From contig NC_081413.1 of assembly GCF_030272615.1 (NCBI RefSeq), forward strand, positions 551,765,136 to 551,829,135: 64,000 nt of DNA, written 5' to 3'. Below the pieces are notes generated by a model. The model made no database searches. It saw nothing but the letters and a program-made list of their open reading frames with translations, and had not been told where the DNA came from. Shown one piece after another: positions 1 through 12,025 of this stretch. Position 1 is the first letter of the stretch. The number at the start of each line of letters is the position of its first letter. The DNA is from Cryptomeria japonica (Eukaryota > Streptophyta > Pinopsida > Cupressales > Cupressaceae). The position numbers and the translations under genes are program-made.

Positions 1-795
1 AAACTCTTTCTTCATCTCATCTGCAAACTCATGAATCATCTTGTCATCTCCACCAAAGATAATGTCATCAACAAATACCTCATAGATCAGGATCTGATCT
101 CCTTCAGATTTCAAGTAGATATTACTATCTTCTCTTATTCTCTCAAATCCAATTTTCACAAGATGGGAGTGCAGATGTTCATACCATGCTCTAGGTGCCT
201 GCTTTAGACCATATAAGGCTTTATGTAGCCTACACACCATGTCACTATCTTCAGATAGGGCAAACCCATCTGGTTTCTCTATATACACCTCCTCTTCAAG
301 TACACCATTTAGGAATGCAGATTTTACATCCATTTGATATACTTTGAATCCTTTAAAAGATGCATATGCAAGAAGCATACAAACTCCTTCCAATCTGGCT
401 ATAGGAGCAAAGGTTTCTCCATAGTCTTCTCCTTCTTCTTGGGCATATCCTTTACACACCAGTCTGACTTTGTTTCTAATCAGTGTGCCATCCTCATTCA
501 GCTTATTTCTGAAAACCCATTTGGTACGGATGACATTTTTATGCTTCGGTCTGGGTACTAAAGACCATGTACCATTTTTCTCTATCTGGTCAAGTTCCTC
601 TTCCATTGCCTTGATCCAGTCTTCATCTTTGTGTGCCTCTTTGAATGATTTAGGCTCAAATTTAGAAATCATACATGAGTTTTCTCTGACCTTTCTCCTT
701 GTAAGGATTCCTACATCCTTATCTCCTATGATCTGCTTAGGATCATGATTCGGCTTGACATATCGAGGAATGGTCTTAACAGATTCCTCTTGCTT
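1..795 (-). pseudogene. copia reverse transcriptase (5' part)
   Basis: The minus-strand translation gives the usual copia RT landmarks in order: DWIKAMEEELDQIEKNGTW near 640-580, the catalytic-region motif QMDVKSAFLNG near 320-290, LHKALYGLKQAPRAWYEHL near 230-175, and FVDDIIFGG near 85-55, which is the copia form of the YxDD active site with Phe in place of Tyr. The product would copy the element RNA into cDNA inside virus-like particles. The sequence is open to the window edge, so the end of RT and RNase H are not visible. It should be a continuation of the polyprotein in 796-2190. Confidence 0.92.
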
Positions 796-2190
796 TTATT
801 CTTCATCCTCTTCTCCATCAGTGTCAGCATCTACATCTACCAGTGTAGGAACATTGTTACTGGTACTTGGTTGACTGGCAACCAATTCCCAGAAGGTTAC
901 AACCGGTTCATTTACTGCTTGCTCACTGTCGGTTTCCTCAGTTTTCTTAGAGGTTTCATCAACTCTCACATTGATGCTTTCCATAATTCTTTGGGTCCTT
1001 TTATTGAAACACTTGGGAGCTTTGCTTTTGGTGGAATACCCTAGGAATATTCCCTCATCACATTTCGTATCATATTTTCTCTGGTGTTCGCTCCTCTTGA
1101 TGTGACATTTTCTACCAAACACTCTAAAGTAGCTAACCACAGGTGTCTTACCGGTCCAATACTCATAAGGAGTTTTATCCTTACCTTTCTTGATGAGTAC
1201 TCAGTTCATTGTGTAGACTGCAGTGCTCATCGCTTCTCTCCAAAAGGTGTGAGCGACCTTTCCTTGAATCAACATTGTTCTTGCTACTTCAACCACTGTC
1301 CAGTTATTCCTCTTTGCTAGGCCATTCTGCTATGGATTCCAGTGGGTAGACAGTTGCCTCTTGATGCCGTGTTCTTCACAGTACTTGTTGAATTCACCAG
1401 AAGTGAATTTCCCTCCTTTATTAGTTCGAAGACACTTGATCCTTTTACCGCTTTCCTTCTCCACTAATGCTCTGAAAGCTTTGAACTTTCCAAAAGCTTC
1501 AGACTTATCTTTCAAGAATGTGACCCACATCATTCTTGAGCATTCATCAGTGAGAATCATGAAGTACCTATCACCCTACACACCTAGTTTTCATAGGACC
1601 ACACAAATCAGTATGCACAAGATCAAGTAAATTGTCAGCAGTGAAAGGTTTACCTTTAAAGGTTGAGGAAGACATTTCCCCTAGTTGACATTCTCTGCAC
1701 AAGGTATTTTTTGGTTTGATCAGCACTGGCAACCCTCTAACTGCCTTGATCTTACTGGCCTTTACAATGTTGTCAAAGTTTACATGGCAGAGTCTCCTCT
1801 GCCATATCTAGCTGTCATCAAACTTGGCCATAAGACATGTACTGATATTTGCATTCAGCTAAAATAAGTTACCTTTGATCTGCATGCCGGTGGCCACCAA
1901 TTCACCATTCTTTCCTTTGATTCTGCACACTCCATTCTTGAATTCCAAAGTGAGACCACTATCATTTAGCTGGGAAACACTTAGAAGGTTGTGTCTGAGA
2001 CCATCAACCCAATACACATTGTCAGCACTGCTCTTTCCATTCAGAGAGATGGACCCTCTTCCTTTGACCATACATGGGTGCATCATTACCAAAGTGAACC
2101 ACACCACCATCATATTCTTCCAAGTTTAGAAACTTGCTCCAGTCACCAATCATATGGTGAGAACAACCACTGTCAATAATCTACTCATTG
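796..2190 (-). pseudogene. copia protease and integrase region
   Basis: The minus strand encodes IIDSGCSHHM (near 2180-2150), the aspartic protease active site of copia elements, followed by a GAG-pre-integrase segment (about 2113-1859). The zinc-binding HHCC part of the integrase, with CRECQLGEM near 1690, comes next. The catalytic core includes RTNKGGKFTSGEFNKYCEEH near 1430-1370, and the integrase C-terminal segment has the typical IFLGYSTKSK string near 1045. There are several frame changes and stops, for example after HWNP near 1330 and near 1200, so no intact enzyme is made. An acidic linker near 800-850 leads into the RT domain. A stop just before the protease motif lies at a position usually held by Trp. 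Confidence 0.9.
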
Positions 2191-3218
2191 GAATTATCAA
2201 AGCGAGAGACAAGAGCCTTCTTGTCTGACACATCTTCCTTGACAATGGCAAACACAATATCTTCATTTTCTTCATCTTTTGTTTCCTCGTCTGTGACAAC
2301 TTCATCAACTGCCACAAAACAGTTTCTCCGGTTTCCTCCTTTGAATTTCTTGAACCTTTTCAGTTTGTCCTTGTTGTCACCATTAGGACAGTTTACAACA
2401 ATATGTCCTATCCGGTTGCAAGAAAAGCATTTCAAAGGGAGCTTACCTCTGTATTTACCAGTTCCTTTAGGAAGTTTCCTGGAAAGAAGAGCTTCAAATT
2501 CTATCAGAAACTCCTCATCATCCATTACTCTGCTCTGTCTTGTTTCATCACTGGTGCTTGCTTCTTTTCCTTTTCTAGATGGTACAACAGAAGCTTTAAA
2601 AGCTGATTCAGTCTTTTGAACACTACCATCAAAACTATTCAGCTCATAGGCTGTTAGCTTTGCAATGATGGAGTCTAGGGATACCTTAGTCTTGTCTATT
2701 GATCTCAGCTCCTAAATAGTAGCAACCCTTATTGCATAGACCAGTAATAAGGATCTCAAAACTTTTCTTACCACAATGGAATCTTCTATTTTACCACCTG
2801 CACTCTTGATATCTCCGACAACAGTTTTGATTCTTATTCCATATTGTTGAATGGTTTCACCTTCAACCATTTGCATGTCTTCAAACTTCCCTCTAAGGCT
2901 TTCTTCCTTAGCTTGTTTTACATGCTTATCACCGCCATAGATCTTTTCAAGAGTATCCCATACTTCTTTGGGATTTACTTTATCTTGGACATCAATAGAC
3001 TCAATGTTAGATAAACAACTAATTAGGGCTTCCATGACTTGCCCATTCTCCTACATCTCTCTCTTTTGGTCATCAATGAGAGTACCGGGAGGGGCAACAT
3101 AAGCATCCTCAACATAGCTCCAGTGTTGAGAATGCATGCTTCTGATGAATATCTTCATTCTGTCTTTCCATATACTAAAATTATCTCTGTTGAAATTTGG
3201 ACCTTCCCTCTTCATCAT
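2181..3218 (-). pseudogene. copia gag with CCHC zinc knuckle
   Basis: A minus-strand reading starts at a double ATG (3218) 60-70 bp downstream of the primer-binding site. The N-terminal FSIWKDRMKIFI segment is typical of the copia gag family with the UBN2-type domain. The nucleocapsid knuckle CFSCNRIGHIVVNC (near 2440-2395) matches C-x2-C-x4-H-x4-C. Gag would form the particle and bind element RNA. In-frame stops occur near 3035 and 2712, so it is a pseudogene. Acidic residues just before the protease motif mark the end of gag. Confidence 0.88.
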
Positions 3219-3276
3219 TGGACTGGGATCTTTTCCTCAAGCGGTTAAGCTTATAACACAGAGGACCTGGAGGATT

Positions 3277-3288
3277 CTCTAATACCAA
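3277..3288 (-). other. primer-binding site of the copia element
   Basis: Directly inside the LTR the minus strand reads TGGTATTAGAG. The usual copia PBS, complementary to initiator methionine tRNA, is TGGTATCAGAG, so one base differs. The third element at 63372 has the standard form. Confidence 0.75.
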
Positions 3289-3289
3289 T

Positions 3290-4775
3290 TGATAACTTAA
3301 TGAAGAGCAGATAGTACCAAACTAGTATTGAGAGGGGGAGTGAATCAATACAGACAAAAACACATTCCTAAAACCGGTTTGTCACCAGACACTGCGCTTT
3401 GACAAACAAACAGTAACACCAGTCTTAAGCAGAGTACAACTGGTAAAACCCAGAATAACTGAGACAAGCATAAACTGGTTGACACTTATCTTTTCATACA
3501 ATCTAATACTTCATTTCCATTTTACCGTAGTACATGAACAGGTACTCTATCATCAAAACATAATAACAGCTAGTTCAACATGTTTTACCGACAGACATAA
3601 GACACTGAACCATCTCATGAAAACATGACACATGACACAAATTTTTCACATGGAAACCCAACTGGGAAAAACCATGGTGGGGATGAATACCCACAAGCTA
3701 TTTTGAACTCTTTAGAAGTTCGCTCTATTAGGAGCCTTGTCCAGTTAAAGACTGATACAATAGGTTCTGTTAGGAACCGATCCTGTTAGGGATCACCCGG
3801 TTAAGGGATGGCTAGAATACCTAGTTAAGGGTTAAACTTGGTTAAAGGTTACCTTGTTAGAGGATTTCAAGAACTCAATGGTTTTGAGTCACCCTGTTAA
3901 AGGATTTACAGGAAGCCGGTTAAAGCTATCGTATTAAGGGATTTCTCAACTGTTGAAGTGGTTAGAGATCAACAAGTATTACAATAACCTGGTAACAACA
4001 CTCAATGCCAATGCAAATCTGCTTTAGCTCCTCTTCAACTTCTGCACTTTCACTCTGCAGGTATCACTTCTCTCCTCTGGCCTGGCAAGAATCACATATC
4101 ATTTCACTTTGATACACACGCACAATGTTTTGCTAACCACCTCAGAAAGAAACACAACATCGACCTTATAGGAAACAGATAGGTCGGTAGCATAAACCCT
4201 AAACCCTAAACTTGTTAGGTGAAGCAATTCAAACGGTTCAATCCTGACTGTTGAGCACATTGTATTAAATGCAATAGTCTTGAACCGATCTCAAGACATT
4301 CTCCATCATTCTTTTTCCACCGCTTTCATGGTGGCCGATAGCCCATCACGTGTTTTTGCCATTTACAGACTTCGCACATTCCCGAGGTAGATAGGAACAA
4401 TCTCCTTCATGCAAGATCCTTCACGTGCACAAGGTTGATGTGGCAACATGATCTGTTCTTCGTTACAAAGCTACCTCATCACACAAAGTCACCGGTTGAG
4501 TCACACAGGCTAGAAGCACTTCAACTAGAAACCCTAAAGTTGAGACTACCAACTGGTAGTCATACAAAGCTTCCATGTACCGGTTCTCATATCAACATGT
4601 TGGTTCACCTTGAACAGACATACCGCTTCACTTTGGCACATATACTGGTTCACAATGTTATACCAGTTCTCACATATACCGGTTCTTTACCAGTTCTCTC
4701 TTCTTTAGCATATTTGACATCAATGACAACATATAATGTCATTATGTCCTCATACAGGTTCACATAATGCCAACA
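3290..4775 (-). repeat. 5' LTR of the minus-strand copia element
   Basis: On the plus strand the LTR runs from TGATAACTTAATG to TGCCAACA, so the sense strand starts TGTTGGCATT and ends TTATCA. It carries the box GTGGTTTTTCCCAGTTGGG in reverse (about 3645-3680), shared by the other copia-type LTRs here. It also has about ten spaced GTTARGGAT-like motifs (3720-3950) and a short run of telomere-like AAACCCTA units (4194-4212). The second LTR is outside the window. Confidence 0.85.
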
Positions 4776-7331
4776 TAGAGTTCCTTAGGCCTAAAGAATT
4801 TGCTGAAGGTATCAAGATTGTGCACAACTGGGGTGATGTATTTTTATACCCTGTCTCTATGGTGTTTAGAGTTTATGGATTCAGAGGAACTCCATATTTG
4901 CTTCCTTATCAAGTCCCATTGAAGATAGGAATTGCAGAGATCCTAAGGCAAATCGGGGGTGTCCAAGAGGCAGAGTTAACAAATAGGGGAAAAGGGACCA
5001 TTTTCCCTACCATCACCATTGCTCATCAATTTGTAATTACCAAGGGTGGCTGGAAACACTTTGATGATTTCTTTCAACCATATAGGTTGCCTACTATAGT
5101 ATCAATATTTGTCGACCCTGAAGATTTCTTCAATGGTATGTTCAGAAAGAGAGCAGTATGTAAAGGTAGATCACATCAGTTCCATTTTCCTGAGGATCTG
5201 ATCAGAAATGAATTCAATCTAGATGAGAAAGAATTGAGAAAAGAAAAATGGGTAGCATTAAAGAAGGATCTTGATTTTATTCACCAATTTGATGGTGGTT
5301 ATGATCCTCTGTCTAGTTTTACTCCCTTTGAGGAGAAAATTAAATTCTTAATTCTTTATTTTGAAGACCTAATGCAGACATTGAAGGAGAAGAGGGAGGT
5401 TATAATGAGGAATGATCTTGAAAGGGATAAGTTGGTTTTAGCCAAGCCTGCCTTTGCCAAGGCCATCCCTCCGGGTGATTATGTGATGCATAAGAAGCCA
5501 TGGTATAGTGTGCTAGTTTCGATAACTGATGAGCCCTCTACTTCAAAAGGAAAGAGAGCAATAGAAGATGTCACTGACATCCAAAACTCCCCTAAAAGGA
5601 AAAGGGTAGGCAAAGAGGTGCAAACATGTGAACCTCTGTACTCTCCCTCCCAATCCCCTATCCATGTGGGAGATGAACAAGCAACGGTAGAGAAATTGTT
5701 GCAGTTAGGAAATCTCGGGGAGATTGCCTACACTTATGAGGAAACATAAGAGGGAATGCCTGAAGAGCCACTGAGTGCTGAGATGAATTTGACTGTAGAT
5801 GAGTTCAAAGGAAAGGAACTAGACCCTGCTATCAAACAAGCCAGTGAGGAGTTCCTGGCTGATAATAATTTTGTTACAACAGGGTCCTTTATGCAATTTG
5901 TTTGGAAACAAAACATTGAGCAATTTAGGGCAAGATGTGAGAAGAAAAAGAATGAGCAACCCCACAAAGATGTAAATACAATGGAGGAAGAGGTGAAGCA
6001 AGAAATGATGGCAGAATTCAAAGCCATTACTCCTAAAAAGGGGAGAGAAATGGTGTCAAAGGCTGGTGTTTTATTCCTTCCTGAATGGGACATAGTAGAT
6101 GCCTTAGTGCTTGAAGCAGTAAGGAAAGAAACCAAGCCCCTATAAGGAGTGACATTTAGTAAGGATAATGTTGCTTTGGTTATGTTTCCTAAAGAGGGAT
6201 GAGAGCAGAAGTAGGAAGAACACCTCAGAATCCAGCTACCTAGTAGGTATGATAGTGAAGAGAGTCCAGGACACTGGAGTGGTGGAAGCTGCCAGTACAG
6301 TTCTAGAAACTACAAAATTCAGTGTGGTAGTGGCTAAAAAAGAAGCTAAGGAGAGAGTTGATCTCCAAGTAAAACTGGAAACAATTTTAAAGGCTTATAA
6401 TGAGGCCAAAGGAGAGATATCCAACCAAGATAGCATCATTGCTAGTTTACAAAGTCAATTGGTAGGGTAGTACCAGAAAGGTGAGTCCTCTACTTTAATG
6501 ATTGCATCTTTTCCAGCAAGACCCCCACCCACTAGTCCTATCATTGAATTTCTGCCTTCTCCTATGACCTCTGGTTTCCAAGCAACTAAAACCATAGAAG
6601 ATGAGATGGAAAAGTTTAAACAGGCTCAAGCCTTACTTGCAAGCAACTATGAAGAAAAGGTCAGAGGTACAATTTTCAAATTTGTTGACTTAGTTAGAGC
6701 CTCTATTGTATACATTTACATGAAAAGAATTTTGAATATTTTGACTGATTTGAAAGAAGATAAGGCCACTTTAGAGCCAATTCTGAATAAGTGGATGCCT
6801 AGGGGAGTGGAGTTGGAACTTATGTGTTCATCTCATGTAGAGGCAAAGGCTGATGCCAATATCAAATCCACTTGTGAGTTAATAAAAGGGATGACTGGAT
6901 TAGCAGAAGAAAGGGCAGGTGTGAAGAGAAAAGCCCACATATATAGAAAAGAATATTCTGATCATAAGTATGAGTTGTTTCTCGGGGGTTTTCTTGGTCC
7001 AAATTAGCTGAAAGAGGAAAATGCATGGCTTGATGAGTTGGGGTATAACTTGTCTCAGAGGGTAAATGAGGTCATTAATACAGATGACACGTCTTTATTT
7101 ATTAAGACAATTGAGGAGATTCAGAAAGTAAAGTCACATTATGGTTTTCTAGAGACAGAGGTTGGGCAATTGAGAATCACATGAAAAAGGCTAAATAAGA
7201 TGAAAAAGAAGATTGTTAGCTTCTCTTGGCCAAGTGATGACATGTTCCAAGAGTGGAAAAACAAATATGCAGTACAAGAAGAGGAAGTCCCAGAACAGTT
7301 AGAAGATGTTGCAGCGGAACAACAAACTTAA
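4776..7331 (+). pseudogene. ORF-A: uncharacterised TE-associated protein remnant
   Basis: Coding potential starts immediately outside the copia LTR. The first block (4776-6145) is one frame with a single TAA at about 5747. It holds GFRGTPYLLPY (near 4885), a Cys/Lys-rich middle, KKPWYSVLV (near 5490), a nuclear-localisation-like KRKRVGKEV stretch and an acidic helical segment ending with ITPKKGREM. A second block (6168-7331, another frame) is helical and coiled-coil-like and ends at a TAA. The GF-x4-P-x-LLP segment is shared with ORF-B and ORF-C, and the PKKGRE segment with ORF-D (PEKGRQ). No enzyme motif was found. The N-terminus was cut off by the copia insertion. Function is unknown. Confidence 0.7.
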
Positions 7332-8274
7332 AAGGCCATTAGGAAATAAAATGATTGTATTTTTCTTTCCTTTTCAGTGGGAATCATGGTTGTAACAAAC
7401 TTTTCCTAGGAAAGTCTGAAGCTTTTTTGCATCCATTTTGTTATAAATGGATACCAGGACTTGGAAAAAATCATCACAAGAATTTGTAAAGAAACTCTAC
7501 TGAAATATATCTAGGGTGTTTCTAGTTCTCTTAGAAATTACCTTGAGTCATGTAAAATTTTCAAAATGAATATAAATATACAGATCAAAGTTTCAGGCCT
7601 AAATCTTCTTTGTCTTCTGGTGTGCATTCATTAGTTTTATGGTTTCATTTGGATAATTTAGGTTTATTCAATTGAGCATGGATTGTGAGGTAATCTTATA
7701 GATATATTTCTACTTTTCTCTTCAGGAGTGGGATTAAATATGCGTGAAATATTTTTGTCAGTAGATTAATTGTTTGTTGCTTTGAATTTGATAAACGGTT
7801 TTAGTTTAAAGGGAAAGAACCCATATATATGTCAGGCATGTATGAGGTTCATGAAAGCCAAAGTGATGAAATGTATGAGAATGTTCAGTTTTGAAACTCT
7901 TGCTTGATTTAGGTGACTTTGTAGCCTGGATAAGGCATTGATATCAGTTATGGAATTCTTTTTATCTTTCTTGGGATCAAATAATAAAAATGAGCATAAG
8001 TTTTCTTTTATGTTTCAGTTTTATTGAGGTGATGAAGTCCATAGGTTTTTAGCATTGGTTTACTGTGGATCTCAATTTAAAAGTGTGAAAGTATTCACAA
8101 AAGGTATACCCACCTGAGCTTTGGATAAGTTCGAAGTGTAGAAGGTTTTGTTGAAACCTTGTTATATGTTAGTCTGGAATTCTATTTTCTTGGTGTCCTC
8201 TTTATATACAAACAAAGTTATTAATTTTTCTTACATGGAGGAATAGGAAGGAATCAGAATTTGAGAACACCACT
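7332..8274. other. AT-rich non-coding stretch
   Basis: It directly follows the ORF-A stop and may be its 3' untranslated region. I see no convincing ORF, repeat array or RNA gene. Confidence 0.5.
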
Positions 8275-9000
8275 CCTCGCACTTACCATGGTCCTATCGG
8301 GTCTCGGCATAACATAAAAGTTCTTCTTTTGACGTCTCGATGAATCCTCATTTGATGCTTTCTTTATCGGTATAACTCACACCGATACTCCAACCAATGC
8401 TTCTATCTTCATCGGGGGTTGGAATAGCTCTTTTCTATTCCTCCCAAAATCTTGATGAATTCCTGATGCACTTTTGTGTTATATGCTTCCGAGTTCTTTT
8501 ATCTATATAGGTAATACCAATGGCTCAACCTTTCGATTCTCCATATCATCGGGGATCGGTCTAGCAATTTTCGCACTACTCCAATATGGTTCTTCTTTCC
8601 GATGGGCTCGCCTTCAGTTTCCTTTAATCATTGGGTATCGAGATAAAAATTTCTTATTACTTCCAATCTCCTGATACTATGTTATAAGCTTGGCCATTTC
8701 ATTACAAGTTATACCGATGGTTTCATAGGTCATCGATATAGCAATTTATATGCTTTGCCAATAAGCCGATGCAAGCCGATAGAAAGCAACGGCCTACTTC
8801 CTCATCAGAACAAGCTATCTCGATGGAACGATCTTTCGAAAAGTGCATACCGAGTTGAGTATTTTTTAATGTGCTCCAATGAGTCTGCACTCTGTTTCAT
8901 CGGTATAAGTGATGTTGATAATCCTCCTTTGGCTTGCCAATGTGGTTTAATCTAGAGCTTTGTTTTAGATAGACATAGGCCATACCTTAGTGGAAGGACA
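8275..9000 (+). repeat. ATCGG/CGATG-rich dispersed repeat, copy 1
   Basis: A block of about 700 bp is dense in ATCGG, CGATG and ATCGGTAT words. The same wording, for example CTATTCCTCCC then GATGCACTTTT then TATCGGTATAGGTAAT, recurs at 18120-18470 and 19140-19930. Short open frames inside are not protein-like. It may be the end region of a DNA transposon, but no ends or target duplications were found. Confidence 0.65.
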
Positions 9001-9175
9001 AACCGGAGACCTCTGTGTTTTTTCATGCGCTTTGGTAGATTGGTATCAGGCCGGTTAGATAAAGTACGTAGGAGCAGGGAACTTGACAAGTTCTCATAAT
9101 AGTAAAGATATGTTGTTCGGACGAACCTTGATTGGAATTTGGGCCTCTTCTGGTCTCTAGACTTCTCTAGAAAGT

Positions 9176-9795
9176 TTGAAACTTTATATAAGGAATGGTT
9201 CAGATTGCATTCTTAAGCCTGGAAGTCTCAATCTGAACCAATGGTGCATCATTTTGGTGTCAGTTGCCTGTGTATCCAGGCCCAAAAATGATGTGCTCTG
9301 GAATGTTGTATGGTGGGTGGCTAATGGTATATTGGGTGCTAATCGACATTGGTGTGATGGGTTTGTTTATGAGGCTGTCATTTGCCTATGGTTGACATAT
9401 TCGATTCAAAGGAAGCAACCATACAAAGGATCGACAACTTTGTTTGCCCGTTTAATGGGTAGGCCCTGGGAAATGCCATTCTAGAGTTGGATTATGATTG
9501 TTGGGTAAGAACCCTCGACATCTATTTTAACAACACCAGCTACATGTCCTCTGAATCAGAGGAGTCAGACACAAAAGATGAGGAAATTTCCCAAAAAAGG
9601 GCAGCACGAGAGAGGAGGAAGAACTTCATTCAGGAGGCATGGGAGGTGTTTAGGGTAGGGGTGAGGAATGGGAATCTGGATCCCTTCCATAGACTACTGA
9701 ACTCCGATGATAACTGGTTCTTGACACTAGCCACTGTCAAAGTAATGGAGATTGGAGAGAACATGGCTGTCATACTCCAATACATTGGGAATTAG
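9176..9795 (+). pseudogene. unknown coding fragment with acidic, helical C-terminus
   Basis: Two overlapping readings (9176-9484 and about 9455-9795) join through a frameshift. The second has DYDCWVRTLDIYFNN, an acidic Ser/Glu-rich stretch, and a helical tail with DPFHRLLNSDDNWFLTLATV ending in TAG at 9793-9795. Composition is protein-like and distinct from the flanking repeats. I do not recognise the family; it may be the 3' exon of another TE gene. It ends about 115 bp before the LTR element at 9913. Confidence 0.45.
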
Positions 9796-9912
9796 TTTTG
9801 CTGTTTATCTACAATTTCCTATTTTGCATATGTCACTCGCTACACTTCTATGACCCTATTGTAGACAATAGGATTAATTTTGTAAAATTAGCAGTAGCAC
9901 TATTTTAGGTAG

Positions 9913-11383
9913 TGTAGACATATAAAAATGACCATATTTCTAAATGAATATTTTATGTTCATTTCCCTATTTAATTAAATCCAATTTAATTAAATTATCC
10001 ACATTCTTCTATTTTATTGAATAAATTATTCAATTTATTTAAATAAAATTCACTATAACCATTTAATGAATAAATCATTTTATTCAATTAAATCCCCCTA
10101 GCCACTTTTAATCAAATTCAAATTTAATTAAATAGTTATCCTAAATTGAATAAATCACATTTATTTAATTATAACCAAATTGAATTAAATCATTTAATTC
10201 AATTAAATCCTATTATCCCCCCATCCACTTGCAAAATCCCAAACCCCTTCCTAATCCCTTCTAGAATCTTCTAATCGATTCTAATTAACATAACCCCCCT
10301 CTAAACTTTGTCACATCCCTAAGCAAAGGGAGGTCACTTCTCAAAATGGCCCAAAGTCTTGGATAACCATTGAAGGTTTTCAACCTTCAACCACCGAAAC
10401 CCTTAAAGTCTTTGAAAACCATTGAAGGCTTCCAACTTTCAACCACTTAATCCCCAAAGTCTCTAATAACCATTAATGGTTAATTCAAACTCTCCCACAT
10501 GGTTAAAACATTTGTTTTGACTCAACCTCTACCCAACCCAAAGGTCTTATCAGGCCATTAATGCTTTGACCATGATTATCTCTTAATCATTTGCACAAAG
10601 GTTTATCCTTGGATTAAATCTTAATCCATTGGGTAAACCTAATTTAGACTTGACTCTTAGCCTTTAGATAACCATGAGGTCTTCTCAGGCCTTTAATGCC
10701 TCCAACCTCTTCTCTCAACCCAATCTTATGTTGACACTTGTCACCATTTTATTGGTGCAAATTGTGCACATCGATCCCCAACTTTCAAGCTTGGCCCTTG
10801 ATTAAACCTTTCAATCTTGACCATCCATTGCCCTATTTGTGCTATAAATAGAGCTCTCATTCCTCCATTCTTAACAATCATCTTTCAAATTTGAAGCATT
10901 ACACTTATGCTCAAATTCTTTCAAGCTTTCTCATTTCATATATGCTCATCATTTAGCCTCTCTTTAAATCAGAAATTAGACTAAATATGCATGTTTAGAA
11001 TAAGTTCTTTATCATTTTAGCTTAATCATAGATTAAATATATCATGCTAGGATAGTATTCATACTAATCTTGTCATCTTATCATTTAGATTATTGCATTT
11101 TAGCATCATACATAGCTTCACATCCATTTCATACTAAATTTAGCAAAAGCATCTCTCGTTCTCATATTTGCCATCCCTAAACCATTTTGCTCAGTGATCT
11201 GAGAGCAAAAACGTTGGTTTGAGGGACATTGTGAGATAGAGAACCATGGGACCCTCCTTGGGAAGCTGAGTAATACTACGTTACTCCATAGCTTGCATCA
11301 AGAAGTCCTGTGTGTGTGTGTGGACAAGTTTTTAACAATATTTTCACATATTAAGTTTTATTCGCCCACTTTTCCCGCATACA
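9913..11383 (+). repeat. 5' LTR of the non-autonomous element
   Basis: The LTR is 1,471 bp, TG to CA. U3 is AT-rich with TTTAATTAAATT and TTGAATAAAT runs, then a CCATTGAAGG/CAACCTTCAA section. A TATA box, tataaatag, lies at 10843-10851, and GTGTGTGTGTGTGG precedes the end. About twelve single-base differences or small indels separate it from the 3' copy. Confidence 0.95.
10843..10851 (+). promoter_or_regulatory. LTR TATA box
   Basis: TATAAATAG in the 5' LTR is repeated at 17054-17062 in the 3' LTR. Transcription would start roughly 30 bp downstream, near CTCCATTCTTAAC. Both copies are intact, so the element could still be transcribed. Confidence 0.65.
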
Positions 11384-11387
11384 TTTC

Positions 11388-11405
11388 TGGCGCCCACCGT
11401 GGGGC
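11388..11405 (+). other. primer-binding site
   Basis: TGGCGCCCACCGTGGGGC lies four bases inside the 5' LTR. This PBS class is known from plant Gypsy elements of the Tat group. The exact tRNA match was not checked. Confidence 0.8.
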
Positions 11406-11469
11406 TCGACCCCAAATAACAAATCGGTTTTACAAATTAATGACTTTTGCAGGTCCGCGGGAAACAGGA

Positions 11470-12025
11470 ATCGGCGCATCGGAAACAGTCCTTAGCGCAT
11501 CCACCTAACAGTTTAGCGCTTCTAGCCTACTGTTTAGCGCGTGGGGTCTCTGCTATAGTGCATAAAATCATTTCTTTAGCGCATGATTTTGTTTAAAAAT
11601 AAAAAATAAAAAATCAACTCACTGTTTAGCGCATCAAGGAAACAGAATAGCGCATCCAGCTCCCTGTTTAGCGCTTATAGTCTACAAACTAGCGCGTGGA
11701 AACATTTTTGTAGCGCATGACTCCACTAATAATTTCCTATAGGTCTCGACGCGGGTAAAACACTGTTTAGCGCATCCAGTAAATAGAGTAGCGCATCCAA
11801 TCCACTGTTCAACGCGTGGAGACCATCATCTAGCGCGTGCGGTTCAAACATTAGCGCATCAAATTCAAAATTTTCCTGCAGGTCTCAGCAAAACCACAGA
11901 ACAGCGCATTCATTGAACAGTGTAGCGCACCGGGAAAATAGCTTAGCGCATTGGGGGCACATAATAATACGTGGGTGCTTTTTCTTAGCGCATCCGTGCA
12001 ATAGTTTAGCGCATAGAGTTGGTAG
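11470..12025 (+). repeat. TAGCGCAT interspersed motif array
   Basis: About 21 copies of a TTAGCGCATC-like word (variants TAGCGCGTGG, TAGCGCTT, AGTGCAT, AACGCGTGG) occur in about 550 bp at irregular 20-35 bp spacing. They lie directly downstream of the primer-binding site. Spacer sequence is not conserved, so this is an array of short motifs rather than an ordinary tandem repeat. There is no long ORF here. A role in RNA packaging or dimerisation would fit its leader position but is inference only. Confidence 0.85.

Larger units (their letters stand above)
1..4775 (-). mobile_element. Ty1/copia LTR retrotransposon, partial (3' end outside window)
   Basis: Read on the minus strand, the order is 5' LTR (4775 to 3290), primer-binding site, gag with a CCHC knuckle, protease DSG motif, integrase, then reverse transcriptase running off the window at base 1. 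Integrase ahead of reverse transcriptase is the defining Ty1/copia order. Several stops and frameshifts show the copy is dead. It sits inside ORF-A, whose reading frame begins directly outside the LTR at 4776. The outer 5 bp at 4776-4780 (tagag) should be one half of the target duplication; the other half lies beyond the window, so this is untested. Confidence 0.93.

Noticed and set aside
4194-4212. Telomere-like AAACCCTAAACCCTAAAC
   Set aside because: Only about two and a half units, inside a copia LTR; not a telomere or an interstitial array.
11470-12025. CRISPR-like array of TAGCGCAT words
   Set aside because: Motif is only 8-10 bp, spacing is irregular, and the setting is a plant LTR element.
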